Assembly: GCA_964576135.1 (NCBI GenBank) | Contig: CAZNTZ010000034.1 | Span: forward strand, 1 to 6,113 | Reading direction: 5' to 3' | DNA: 6,113 nucleotides | From: CAZNTZ01 sp964576135 | GTDB lineage: Bacteria; Pseudomonadota; Alphaproteobacteria; Rs-D84 | Part shown: one piece after another, positions 1 through 5,685 of the stretch | How the letters are laid out: each line of letters begins with the position of its first letter | Position numbering within the stretch: the stretch's first letter is position 1 | The notes under the pieces: model-generated | What the model was told of the DNA's origin: nothing | Seen by the model: the letters and a program-made list of their open reading frames with translations, nothing else | Databases searched by the model: none | Made by a program: the position numbers and the translations under genes

Positions 1-870
1 TGTGCGAATACCCGCAACGACGTCTTCGCCCTGTGCATTGATTAAATATTCGCCATAGTATTTGTTTTCACCAGTTGCTGGATCGCGTGAAAAACAAACA
101 CCGGTTGCTGAATCTTCACCACTGTTTCCGAATACCATTGCCTGGACATTTACAGCGGTTCCCCAATCACCAGGAATGTTATTTAATTTGCGATAAGTAA
201 TTGCCTTTTTAGACATCCATGAACCAAAAACTGCGCCGATACCCAATTTTAATTGTTCCCATGGATCCTGGGGAACAACTTTGCCAATTTTTGCACCGAT
301 TGCTTTGAATTCTGAAACCAATTCTTTCAAATCATCCGCGGTCAATTCTGTATCTACTTTGTAACCTTTGGATTCTTTTTTGTGTTCCAAAGCATGTTCA
401 AACAAATCAATATCAGCGCCCATAACAACGTCCGAAAACATCATTATAAAACGACGATATGAATCGTATGCAAATCTTTCATTACCGCTTATTTTCGCTA
501 ATGCCAGAACAGTTTGGTCATTTAATCCCAGATTCAAAACTGTATCCATCATACCTGGCATTGAAACACGTGCGCCGCTGCGCACAGAAACCAATAATGG
601 ATTTTCCATATCGGCAAATTTTTTGCCCATGATTTTTTCAATATGTGAGACACCCGCTGTAACTTGGTCCATTAAATCGTTTGGATAAGTATTATTGTTA
701 TCGTAATAATATTTGCAAACATCGGTTGTTACAGTAAATCCAGCAGGTACCGGCAGTCCAACCAGATTCATTTCGGCCAAATTGGCACCTTTGCCGCCCA
801 ACAGATTTTTCATATCTGCTTTGCCTTCGGCAATACCATTTCCAAAAGTATAAACCCATTTGTTTGACAT
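1..870 (-). CDS. ppdK: Pyruvate, phosphate dikinase, N-terminal part (runs off the left edge)
   Basis: PPDK reversibly converts ATP, phosphate and pyruvate to AMP, PPi and phosphoenolpyruvate in the cytoplasm, serving glycolysis or gluconeogenesis. Exactly 290 codons are in the window, roughly a third of the usual ~870-900 residues. They cover the ATP-grasp nucleotide-binding region; the phosphohistidine and PEP/pyruvate domains lie outside. Visible family motifs are NLLGGKGANLAEM (22-34, with the ATP-site lysine K27), LLVSVRSGARVSMPGMMDT (92-110, with R97 matching the family's ATP-site arginine), ERFAYDSYRRF (131-141), IPGDWGTAVNVQAMVFGN (232-249) and YGEYLINAQGEDVVAG (272-287). The match to the Clostridium symbiosum enzyme, recalled from memory, is close throughout. 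The start is ATG at 868-870, with AGGAG at 876-880 five bases upstream. The gene is divergent from trpS. No frameshift or missing residue is seen in the visible part. Confidence 0.97.
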   Translation of the reverse strand, partial: MSNKWVYTFGNGIAEGKADMKNLLGGKGANLAEMNLVGLPVPAGFTVTTDVCKYYYDNNNTYPNDLMDQVTAGVSHIEKIMGKKFADMENPLLVSVRSGARVSMPGMMDTVLNLGLNDQTVLALAKISGNERFAYDSYRRFIMMFSDVVMGADIDLFEHALEHKKESKGYKVDTELTADDLKELVSEFKAIGAKIGKVVPQDPWEQLKLGIGAVFGSWMSKKAITYRKLNNIPGDWGTAVNVQAMVFGNSGEDSATGVCFSRDPATGENKYYGEYLINAQGEDVVAGIRT

Positions 871-911
871 AATTTCTCCTTTTATTAAAATTTGAACAAA
901 TCGCGAAAAGA

Positions 912-940
912 ATGCTAGGCCTTTTATTTTGCTATATCAA
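912..940 (-). promoter_or_regulatory. Candidate sigma70-type promoter for ppdK
   Basis: Read on the minus strand, TTGATA (935-940, 5/6 to consensus) is followed by a 17-base spacer and TAGCAT (912-917, 4/6). This predicts a start near 905 and a leader of about 35 bases to the ppdK ATG. The call rests on motif and spacing only, and in AT-rich DNA such matches occur by chance. Confidence 0.4.
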
Positions 941-944
941 GTGT

Positions 945-961
945 AAAAATCCTTGATTTTT
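945..961. repeat. Short palindrome between the divergent ppdK and trpS promoters
   Basis: AAAAATC (945-951) and GATTTTT (955-961) form a perfect 7-bp inverted repeat around a 3-base centre. It overlaps the predicted trpS -35 (953-958) and lies 5 bases from the predicted ppdK -35 (935-940). A factor bound here could affect both genes, but the arms are A/T-rich and a chance origin is possible. Confidence 0.3.
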
Positions 962-981
962 GGCGTAATTTGCTGTATATT
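953..981 (+). promoter_or_regulatory. Candidate sigma70-type promoter for trpS
   Basis: TTGATT (953-958) is followed by a 17-base spacer and TATATT (976-981, 5/6). The predicted start is near 988, giving a leader of about 120 bases before the trpS ATG. That is long enough to hold the hairpin at 1026-1039. The call rests on motif and spacing only. Confidence 0.45.
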
Positions 982-1025
982 TTGAAATATGATGGGCACA
1001 AATTATATTTTCAAAGCTTCTTTGT

Positions 1026-1039
1026 GGCGGTAATCCGCC
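1026..1039 (+). other. GC-rich hairpin in the trpS leader
   Basis: GGCGG (1026-1030), loop TAAT and CCGCC (1035-1039) form a tight 5-bp G/C hairpin in otherwise very AT-rich leader DNA. It is followed by a mixed, T-rich stretch (GTTATTTTC) rather than a clean U-tract, so it is a weak candidate for an intrinsic attenuator. It could instead be a structural element of the leader. No T-box or trp leader-peptide signature was seen. Confidence 0.3.
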
Positions 1040-1106
1040 GTTATTTTCACACCTTGATTTTTTTATTAAATTTATACACAATCTATTAAATACAAAGGAT
1101 TTTATT

Positions 1107-2156
1107 ATGTCCAAAAAAGAAATTATTTTAACAGGTGACAGACCAACAGGTCCGTTACATATCGGTCATTTTGTTGGCAGTTTACGTCGTAGAGTTGACT
1201 TGCAGAATTCTGGAAAATATGAATCATTTATAATGATTGCAGATGCCCAGGCATTAACCGACAATTTTGATAATCCAGAACGTGTGCATGAAAATGTTTT
1301 ACAAGTTGCGCTGGATTATTTAGCTGTGGGTTTAGATCCAGCAAAGTCAACATTGTTTATTCAATCGGAAATTTCTGAATTGACCGAGCTGGCTTTCTAT
1401 TATCAAAATTTGGTGACGATTGCACGTCTGCAACGTAATCCGACTGTTAAAACAGAAATTGCGCAAAAAGAAAAATTCAGCGGTGGTGTTCCGGTCGGAT
1501 TTTTTACTTATCCAATTTCCCAAGCAGCCGATATAACCGCTTTTAATGCAACCGTTGTTCCAGTTGGTGAAGATCAATTGCCAATGATTGAGCAAACCCA
1601 AGAAATAGTTCAAAAATTCAATAATGTTTATGGCGAAACATTGGTTATGCCACGCGCCATGGTTCCAGAAACCGCAGCAGAGGCACGTTTACCAGGAACA
1701 GATGGAAATGCAAAGATGGGTAAATCACTTGGCAATGCAATTTATCTGAAAGACAGCAGTGATGAAATTGCGGCCAAGATAAAAACAATGTTCACAGATC
1801 CAACACATTTGCGTGTCGAAGATCCGGGTCATACCGAAAATAATCCAGTGTTTATTTATTTATCAGTATTTGCAAAGCCAGAACATTTCGCTGCGTTTTT
1901 ACCCGAATACAAAAACTATTCCGAACTGGCGGCGCATTACAAGCGTGGTGGTCTTGGTGATGTAAAAGTTAAAAAATTTCTGAATGATGTTATGCAAGAA
2001 ACTTTGCGTCCAATACGTACACGTCGCGAAGAACTGGAAAAAGATCCACAGGCAGTTATGAACATTTTACGCGTTGGTACAGAATATGCACGACAAGTTG
2101 CAGCCGAAACACTCGCACGTGTAAAGTCATCAATGGGATTAAAATATTTTAACTAG
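1107..2156 (+). CDS. trpS: Tryptophanyl-tRNA synthetase
   Basis: This class I aminoacyl-tRNA synthetase charges tRNA-Trp with tryptophan in the cytoplasm. At 349 residues it has the normal full length. The N-terminal Rossmann fold carries GDRPTGPLHIGHFVGSL (10-26) with the HIGH signature at 18-21. LQRNPTVKTEIAQK (108-121) and SQAADITAFNA (138-148) are typical of TrpRS, as is PVGEDQLPMIEQT (152-164). The second ATP motif is KMGKS (203-207) in DGNAKMGKSLGNAIYL, a G for the first S of classical KMSKS. The C-terminal RGGLGDVKVKKFL (280-292) and final MGLKYF are also family-typical. The start is ATG at 1107, with AAAGGA at 1094-1099. It belongs to the GDRPTG type familiar from streptococci rather than the SG(V/A)QPTG type common in Proteobacteria (from memory). 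Its stop TAG overlaps the stop of the converging Cys-rich gene. Confidence 0.97.
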   Translation: MSKKEIILTGDRPTGPLHIGHFVGSLRRRVDLQNSGKYESFIMIADAQALTDNFDNPERVHENVLQVALDYLAVGLDPAKSTLFIQSEISELTELAFYYQNLVTIARLQRNPTVKTEIAQKEKFSGGVPVGFFTYPISQAADITAFNATVVPVGEDQLPMIEQTQEIVQKFNNVYGETLVMPRAMVPETAAEARLPGTDGNAKMGKSLGNAIYLKDSSDEIAAKIKTMFTDPTHLRVEDPGHTENNPVFIYLSVFAKPEHFAAFLPEYKNYSELAAHYKRGGLGDVKVKKFLNDVMQETLRPIRTRREELEKDPQAVMNILRVGTEYARQVAAETLARVKSSMGLKYFN

Positions 2157-2793
2157 GAATTACTGCAAATAGGCCAAGAAAAAATTCCGGCGCTGTCTGA
2201 TGAAGACCCTGATGGTAAATAACAACTTGTCGAAGATGTATTTCCTGGGCCGCTGTTTGTTCCACCAGATGTTGGTAATCCAGTACTGGACGAAATGCTG
2301 CTACATGCAGTACATCCAGATGTACCGCTTGTTGGTGATCCATAGTATCCAGTATTGCAACGCCATGTTGTAGAAGCACCAGATGTGCATGTGCAATTTC
2401 CTGCGTTGAGAAACCCACCCACAGATCCCATTTGATACCCAGGTGCATAATCATACCAAGAACTGACCGATGTACATGAAGAATAATTTGAACAAGTTGT
2501 GCAACTTCCGCAAGTTCCACAAGAATTTGATGTATCAGCAACTCTGGCTGTATATAACTGACCATAAGAACAAGATGAAGCAGATGTTGGTGTGCCAGCG
2601 CAATCGTCGCAACATTCTCTGCACCAACAACCACCTTGATTTATATTTCTTGCTACGGTTCCAGTGGGGCATGTGAATCGGCAGGGACATAGCACTCTTC
2701 GTCGGGGCATGGTTCAGCGAAAGAAATGCTTGTTAATAAACAAATAAAACAAAAAGTAACAAGTTTTATTATAAAAAATTGTCTGTATGACAT
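2153..2793 (-). pseudogene. Small secreted cysteine-rich protein, interrupted by a -1 frame change
   Basis: No defined function is recognised. From ATG 2791-2793 one frame gives a clear Sec signal peptide: basic start, hydrophobic core LVTFCFICLLTSIS and AxA-like end ISFA (residues 23-26). EPCPDEECYVPADSH follows, but this frame stops at TAG 2653-2655. The frame one base back continues from about 2671 to TAG at 2153-2155. It gives about 170 residues rich in Ser, Gly, Thr and Cys (19 Cys), including GCWCRECCDDC, CGTCGSCTTCSNYSSC and CNTGYYGSPTSGTSGCTAC. The joined product would be about 212 residues. Such Cys-rich repeats recall long secreted proteins of uncultured gut alphaproteobacteria (from memory). 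The join probably lies near 2664-2674, where GCCCC occurs. A one-base loss there, an assembly error or frameshifting would each explain it. An in-frame ATG at 2708-2710 opens the Cys-rich frame but lacks a signal peptide. No Shine-Dalgarno precedes 2793. The gene starts 39 bases after the acpS stop. Confidence 0.6.
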
Positions 2794-2832
2794 TTTTAAT
2801 TTCGTATTTATTTGTTGTATAAATTTATATTA

Positions 2833-3207
2833 TTAATTTTCTATAACAACAAATGCCGCAGAGTAATCACCCTGGTCAGTTATTGAAACATGAACCTTTG
2901 CTTCGTCGCCTGCAATAGTTTTTAATATTTTTTTTGCACCGCCAACAATGATTAATTCTGGTTTTCCATTATCTGCATGTGTAACGGATATATCTGCAAA
3001 TGTGATGTCATCGCCGAATCCTGTACCAAGTGCTTTTACAAAAGCCTCACGAGCGGCCCAAAAATTTGCAAGATGGCGTTCGCTGTTTGCATTATAAGAA
3101 TCCGCAAATTCTAATTCTTTCTTTGTAAATATACGTTGCTTCTTAAAAGCTGACCAATCAAGGAAACGTCCACATTCAACCAAATCTATTCCAACGCCAA
3201 CAATCAT
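2833..3207 (-). CDS. acpS: Holo-[acyl-carrier-protein] synthase
   Basis: AcpS transfers 4'-phosphopantetheine from CoA to a serine of acyl carrier protein, activating fatty acid synthesis in the cytoplasm. The 124-residue length is normal. MIVGVGIDLVECGRF (1-15) contains the Mg-binding D8. RIFTKKELEFA (25-35) is the usual second motif. NFWAAREAFVKALGTG (48-63) holds E54 and K58 of the WAAKEAxxKAxGtG signature. The C-terminal HVSITDQGDYSAAFVV has T-D where enterobacterial enzymes have S-H; similar variants occur in alphaproteobacteria (from memory). ATG 3205-3207 is chosen because AAAGGA lies 8 bases upstream (3216-3221) and the protein begins exactly at the family N-terminus. An upstream in-frame ATG at 3318 would add 37 hydrophobic/basic residues that the family lacks and would cover the promoter. 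The gene is divergent from corA. Confidence 0.96.
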   Translation of the reverse strand: MIVGVGIDLVECGRFLDWSAFKKQRIFTKKELEFADSYNANSERHLANFWAAREAFVKALGTGFGDDITFADISVTHADNGKPELIIVGGAKKILKTIAGDEAKVHVSITDQGDYSAAFVVIEN

Positions 3208-3236
3208 TTGTTTTATCCTTTGGATTTGTTGTTCGC

Positions 3237-3266
3237 AATATAGCCGTATTAAAACGATTCGTGCAA
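3237..3266 (-). promoter_or_regulatory. Candidate promoter for acpS
   Basis: On the minus strand, TTGCAC (3261-3266, weak -35) is followed by an 18-base spacer and TATATT (3237-3242, 5/6). Transcription would start near 3230, about 23 bases before the acpS ATG and just ahead of its Shine-Dalgarno sequence. Position supports it better than the -35 match does. Confidence 0.35.
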
Positions 3267-3298
3267 GAATTTTTTTTAGAATTTTCCAAACATAAAAT

Positions 3299-3324
3299 AA
3301 TAAAATGAATTTAATCATTTTATT
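3299..3324. repeat. 10-bp inverted repeat next to the corA promoter (possible operator)
   Basis: AATAAAATGA (3299-3308) and TCATTTTATT (3315-3324) are perfect inverted copies around a 6-base centre ATTTAA. The right arm ends one base before the predicted corA -35 (3326-3331). The arrangement suits a dimeric regulator or an RNA polymerase UP-like element. The arms are A/T-rich, but a 10/10 match at this position is more than expected from a casual scan. It lies upstream of the corA start site, so it would act as DNA rather than as part of the corA mRNA. Confidence 0.45.
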
Positions 3325-3325
3325 G

Positions 3326-3354
3326 TTGATTTTTCGATATTTTGGGTTTATAAA
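3326..3354 (+). promoter_or_regulatory. Candidate sigma70-type promoter for corA
   Basis: TTGATT (3326-3331), a 17-base spacer and TATAAA (3349-3354, 5/6) form the best promoter match in the window. Transcription would start near 3361, giving a leader of about 34 bases with AGGAGG at 3383-3388. This argues against translation from the upstream ATG at 3305. Confidence 0.55.
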
Positions 3355-3394
3355 CGTCAGACAGTTTTATTTTTATAATCACAGGAGGTCAAAA

Positions 3395-4282
3395 ATGTTT
3401 GATCGTGAAAAGCTTGACTCCTTTACTTGGATAAATGTTGCAAATCCGGATCATGAAGATTTCGAAAGATTGTTGTCATATTATAAAATCGAAGAAGATA
3501 CGATATCTGATATTTTAGATCCTGACGAACAATCACGCATTGAAAGCGAAGATAATTACAGAGTTATTATTGTCAGATTTCCGATAATGAATCGTGAAAC
3601 TGATACTGCTTGGCATACAGAGCCTTTGTCGATAATTTATACCGATAAACGTGTTTTAACAATATCGCGCCGTCGTTGCGATGTGTTGGACAGAATAAAA
3701 CCACGTGATAAAACATCGCGCGAAATCTTTATCTTGAATGTTCTTTGTTACATTGCGGAATCGTATTTGAAATCATTGAAAGAATTAAACCGCAAAGTTG
3801 TAGCTGCAAAAAAGAATTTACAGAAAAGAATTATTAAGAAAGATTTGCTTTCATTGCTCGAGATTGAAAACAGCTATACACTTTATATGTCTGGTTTGAA
3901 AGGCAACATGGGTGTAATAGAAAAATTGGATAAAATGCGCAGTTTTACCCGTGATGAAGATTGTGACGAATTACTTGAAGATGTTCGCATTGAACTTAAC
4001 CAGGCAACAGAAGTTATAACGAGTTATAGTAAGATGCTGCAATCAATAAAGGAAACTTTTGAATCAGTAATTAATATGGATTCAAATACATATATTAATC
4101 GTCTTACTATTTTAAATACTATATTGATGATACCAACTATTATTGTTGGGTATTACGGCATGAATATTGCTTTGCCGTTTGCCCAAGAATCTGAAACTGC
4201 AGGTGTGATTTTCTTTAGTATAATTATTTTGCTGGTCGGTTATATATTTTATTTTATGTGGCAAAGAAATAGATCAAAATAA
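3395..4282 (+). CDS. corA: CorA-family magnesium/divalent-cation transporter
   Basis: CorA-type proteins form homopentameric inner-membrane channels that move Mg2+ (some members Co2+, Ni2+ or Zn2+) into the cell. At 295 residues the length is typical. The cytoplasmic N-terminal domain begins FTWINVANPDHEDFERL (10-26) and contains DILDPDEQSRIE (39-50). A long charged helical stretch follows (about 125-235), matching the stalk helix. Two membrane segments lie at about 238-254 and 269-289, with the family signature YGMN at 254-257 ending the first. The loop after it (IALPFAQESE) is acidic, as is usual. The short charged tail RNRSK is cytoplasmic. ATG 3395 is chosen for its strong AGGAGG (3383-3388) six bases upstream. 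The alternative ATG at 3305 would add 30 residues and span the promoter. Metal specificity cannot be read from sequence; the gene symbol names the family. Confidence 0.93.
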   Translation: MFDREKLDSFTWINVANPDHEDFERLLSYYKIEEDTISDILDPDEQSRIESEDNYRVIIVRFPIMNRETDTAWHTEPLSIIYTDKRVLTISRRRCDVLDRIKPRDKTSREIFILNVLCYIAESYLKSLKELNRKVVAAKKNLQKRIIKKDLLSLLEIENSYTLYMSGLKGNMGVIEKLDKMRSFTRDEDCDELLEDVRIELNQATEVITSYSKMLQSIKETFESVINMDSNTYINRLTILNTILMIPTIIVGYYGMNIALPFAQESETAGVIFFSIIILLVGYIFYFMWQRNRSK

Positions 4283-4283
4283 A

Positions 4284-4321
4284 ACCACCCCAAACGACAG
4301 TTTAATTTCTGGTCGTGTGGT
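4284..4321 (+). terminator. Imperfect hairpin after corA, possible weak terminator
   Basis: ACCAC (4284-4288) pairs with GTGGT (4317-4321), and ACGAC (4294-4298) pairs with GTCGT (4312-4316). There is a 5-base bulge on the left side and a 13-base loop. It starts two bases after the corA stop. No U-tract follows (TAATTAATTG), so it is not a classical intrinsic terminator and may only protect the 3' end. Confidence 0.25.
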
Positions 4322-4442
4322 AATTAATTGCAGAGATTCCTATATTCCAATTTGCAAGAAAAGTTACAAGCTATAAATACAGTTGTGAATATACTTGAAA
4401 ACAAGATTATAAATGGTACCTTATGCATATAAAGGATTATTT

Positions 4443-5657
4443 ATGAAACGATCTTGTTTATATTCTGGTTCTTTTGACCCAATGACACTGGGGCATTGGA
4501 ATATTGTTTGTGCGGCTATCGCACAGTATAAGAAAGTTTATATTGGGATTGGCACAAACCCGTCAAAGAAAGGTCTGTTTTTAACCGATGAACGGATTGA
4601 AATCATAAAAAATAACATCTCAGATTTCATAAATTCTTTTAAATATAAAGATTTGAATAAAAAAGATTTTTCTGATTTTGAAATAACTGCATATGAAAGA
4701 TTGGTCAATAATCCAAATATTATAGAAATTGTTCCCTATAATGGCCTTACTATTGACATCGCTATCAAACTTGGGGTTGTTGATATAGTTCATGGCGAAC
4801 GTAATTCCGCAGATTCAGAATATGAAAAAACTATTGAAACTATAAATAAAAATTTATTAACAGTTCGGAATAAAAATATTAACTTTGTTAACCTTACACC
4901 AATAAACCAATTAAATTTTAATCATATATCGTCATCAAATACTAAATACCTTTGTTCTGTTGGTGAATTTGTTGCGGTTGAAAATTATGTATCACACTAC
5001 ACTCATAATATTTTAATGGCTAAATATTTATATGATATTTTTAAACAAAGCTCTGTATTTTTTGGCATAACTGATGAAGAGAAAATAAAAAGTGAATATA
5101 ATAATATAGTAAAGTCTTACTCAACGGATAGAACATATCATAACCTATCACATGTTGCGGCTTGTATTAATTATCTTAACATTTATAATAACATATCCGA
5201 TAAATCTTTAAGTTCAAAAGATTTTAATAATCTGGTAATGGCGATATATTTTCATGATATAGTTCAAGGCAATAATGCAGAAAATTTATCCAAAGAAATA
5301 ATGATAAAGTACTTAAATTATGGTGCTAAAAGAATTGCCAGTTTGATTGATGCAACAAAACATTCAGATTCATTAAAAGCGTCTAATTCATTCACAAAAA
5401 AATTGATGTCCGATTTGGATTTAAGTATACTTGGTGATAAATCAAGATATAATACATATTCTCAAAAAGTACGTCAAGAATATACACAGTACCAAGACAA
5501 TGTATTTGCAAAAGGTAGATTGGGTGTTCTTGATAAATTATCGGCAAAAAAAACATTGTTTGAAACTAAATTTTTTAAAGATATGTTTGAAAATACAGCA
5601 AATAAAAATATGGCATTAGAAAAAACTTTCTGGCAGGAACAATTAAAAATTAAGTAG
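4443..5657 (+). CDS. CoaD-like nucleotidylyltransferase fused to a COG4339-type HD phosphohydrolase
   Basis: This is a two-domain protein of 404 residues. Residues 1-195 resemble phosphopantetheine adenylyltransferase (CoaD), which makes dephospho-CoA from phosphopantetheine and ATP. Seen are GSFDPMTLGH (9-18, the nucleotidylyltransferase T/HxGH at 15-18), NPSKKGLF (39-46), VPYNGLTIDIA (97-107), HGERNSADSEYE (117-128, where CoaD has RGLRxxxDFEYE) and HISSSNTK (161-168). About 25-30 residues (roughly 60-92) are inserted relative to E. coli CoaD. Residues 212-400 match predicted metal-dependent HD phosphohydrolases (COG4339) by YHNLSHV (232-238), YFHDIVQGNNAE (269-280), ATKHSD (304-309), SDLDLSILG (323-331) and VRQEY (343-347). 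ATG 4443 has AAAGGA at 4431-4436 and opens directly into the first strand; an ATG at 4413 would add 10 residues without a visible site. By eye the gene is more AT-rich than trpS. Activity and substrate are unknown: it may be a CoA enzyme or a relative with another substrate. Confidence 0.85.
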   Translation: MKRSCLYSGSFDPMTLGHWNIVCAAIAQYKKVYIGIGTNPSKKGLFLTDERIEIIKNNISDFINSFKYKDLNKKDFSDFEITAYERLVNNPNIIEIVPYNGLTIDIAIKLGVVDIVHGERNSADSEYEKTIETINKNLLTVRNKNINFVNLTPINQLNFNHISSSNTKYLCSVGEFVAVENYVSHYTHNILMAKYLYDIFKQSSVFFGITDEEKIKSEYNNIVKSYSTDRTYHNLSHVAACINYLNIYNNISDKSLSSKDFNNLVMAIYFHDIVQGNNAENLSKEIMIKYLNYGAKRIASLIDATKHSDSLKASNSFTKKLMSDLDLSILGDKSRYNTYSQKVRQEYTQYQDNVFAKGRLGVLDKLSAKKTLFETKFFKDMFENTANKNMALEKTFWQEQLKIK

Positions 5658-5685
5658 TTTCAAATTACTATAATTTTGGACAGCT

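Noticed and set aside
368..688. Plus-strand open frame opposite ppdK
   Set aside because: It lies wholly antisense to strongly conserved PPDK sequence, so it is a shadow.
2149..2634. 161-codon minus-strand open frame rich in His, Leu and Val
   Set aside because: It overlaps the Cys-rich body in another frame; its repetitive composition is a shadow of Ser/Thr/Gly/Cys codons, with no start context.
2470..2676. 68-codon plus-strand open frame
   Set aside because: It is antisense to the Cys-rich gene, has no ribosome binding site and contains no recognisable motif.
3208..3318. Upstream in-frame ATG extending acpS by 37 residues
   Set aside because: AcpS begins at MIVGVGID in the family, and AAAGGA lies just before ATG 3207; the extension overlaps the predicted promoter region.
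3305..3394. Upstream in-frame ATG extending corA by 30 residues
   Set aside because: It has no ribosome binding site, spans the best promoter match of the window, and the extension is not part of the CorA family; ATG 3395 has AGGAGG.
4413..4442. Upstream ATG adding 10 residues to the CoaD-like fusion
   Set aside because: No ribosome binding site was seen, whereas AAAGGA is well placed for ATG 4443, which directly precedes the first strand of the fold.
4322..4442. TATAAA-like boxes as a promoter for the fusion gene
   Set aside because: Several -10-like matches exist (near 4371 and 4408), but none has a -35 at 16-18 bases that stands above AT-rich background.
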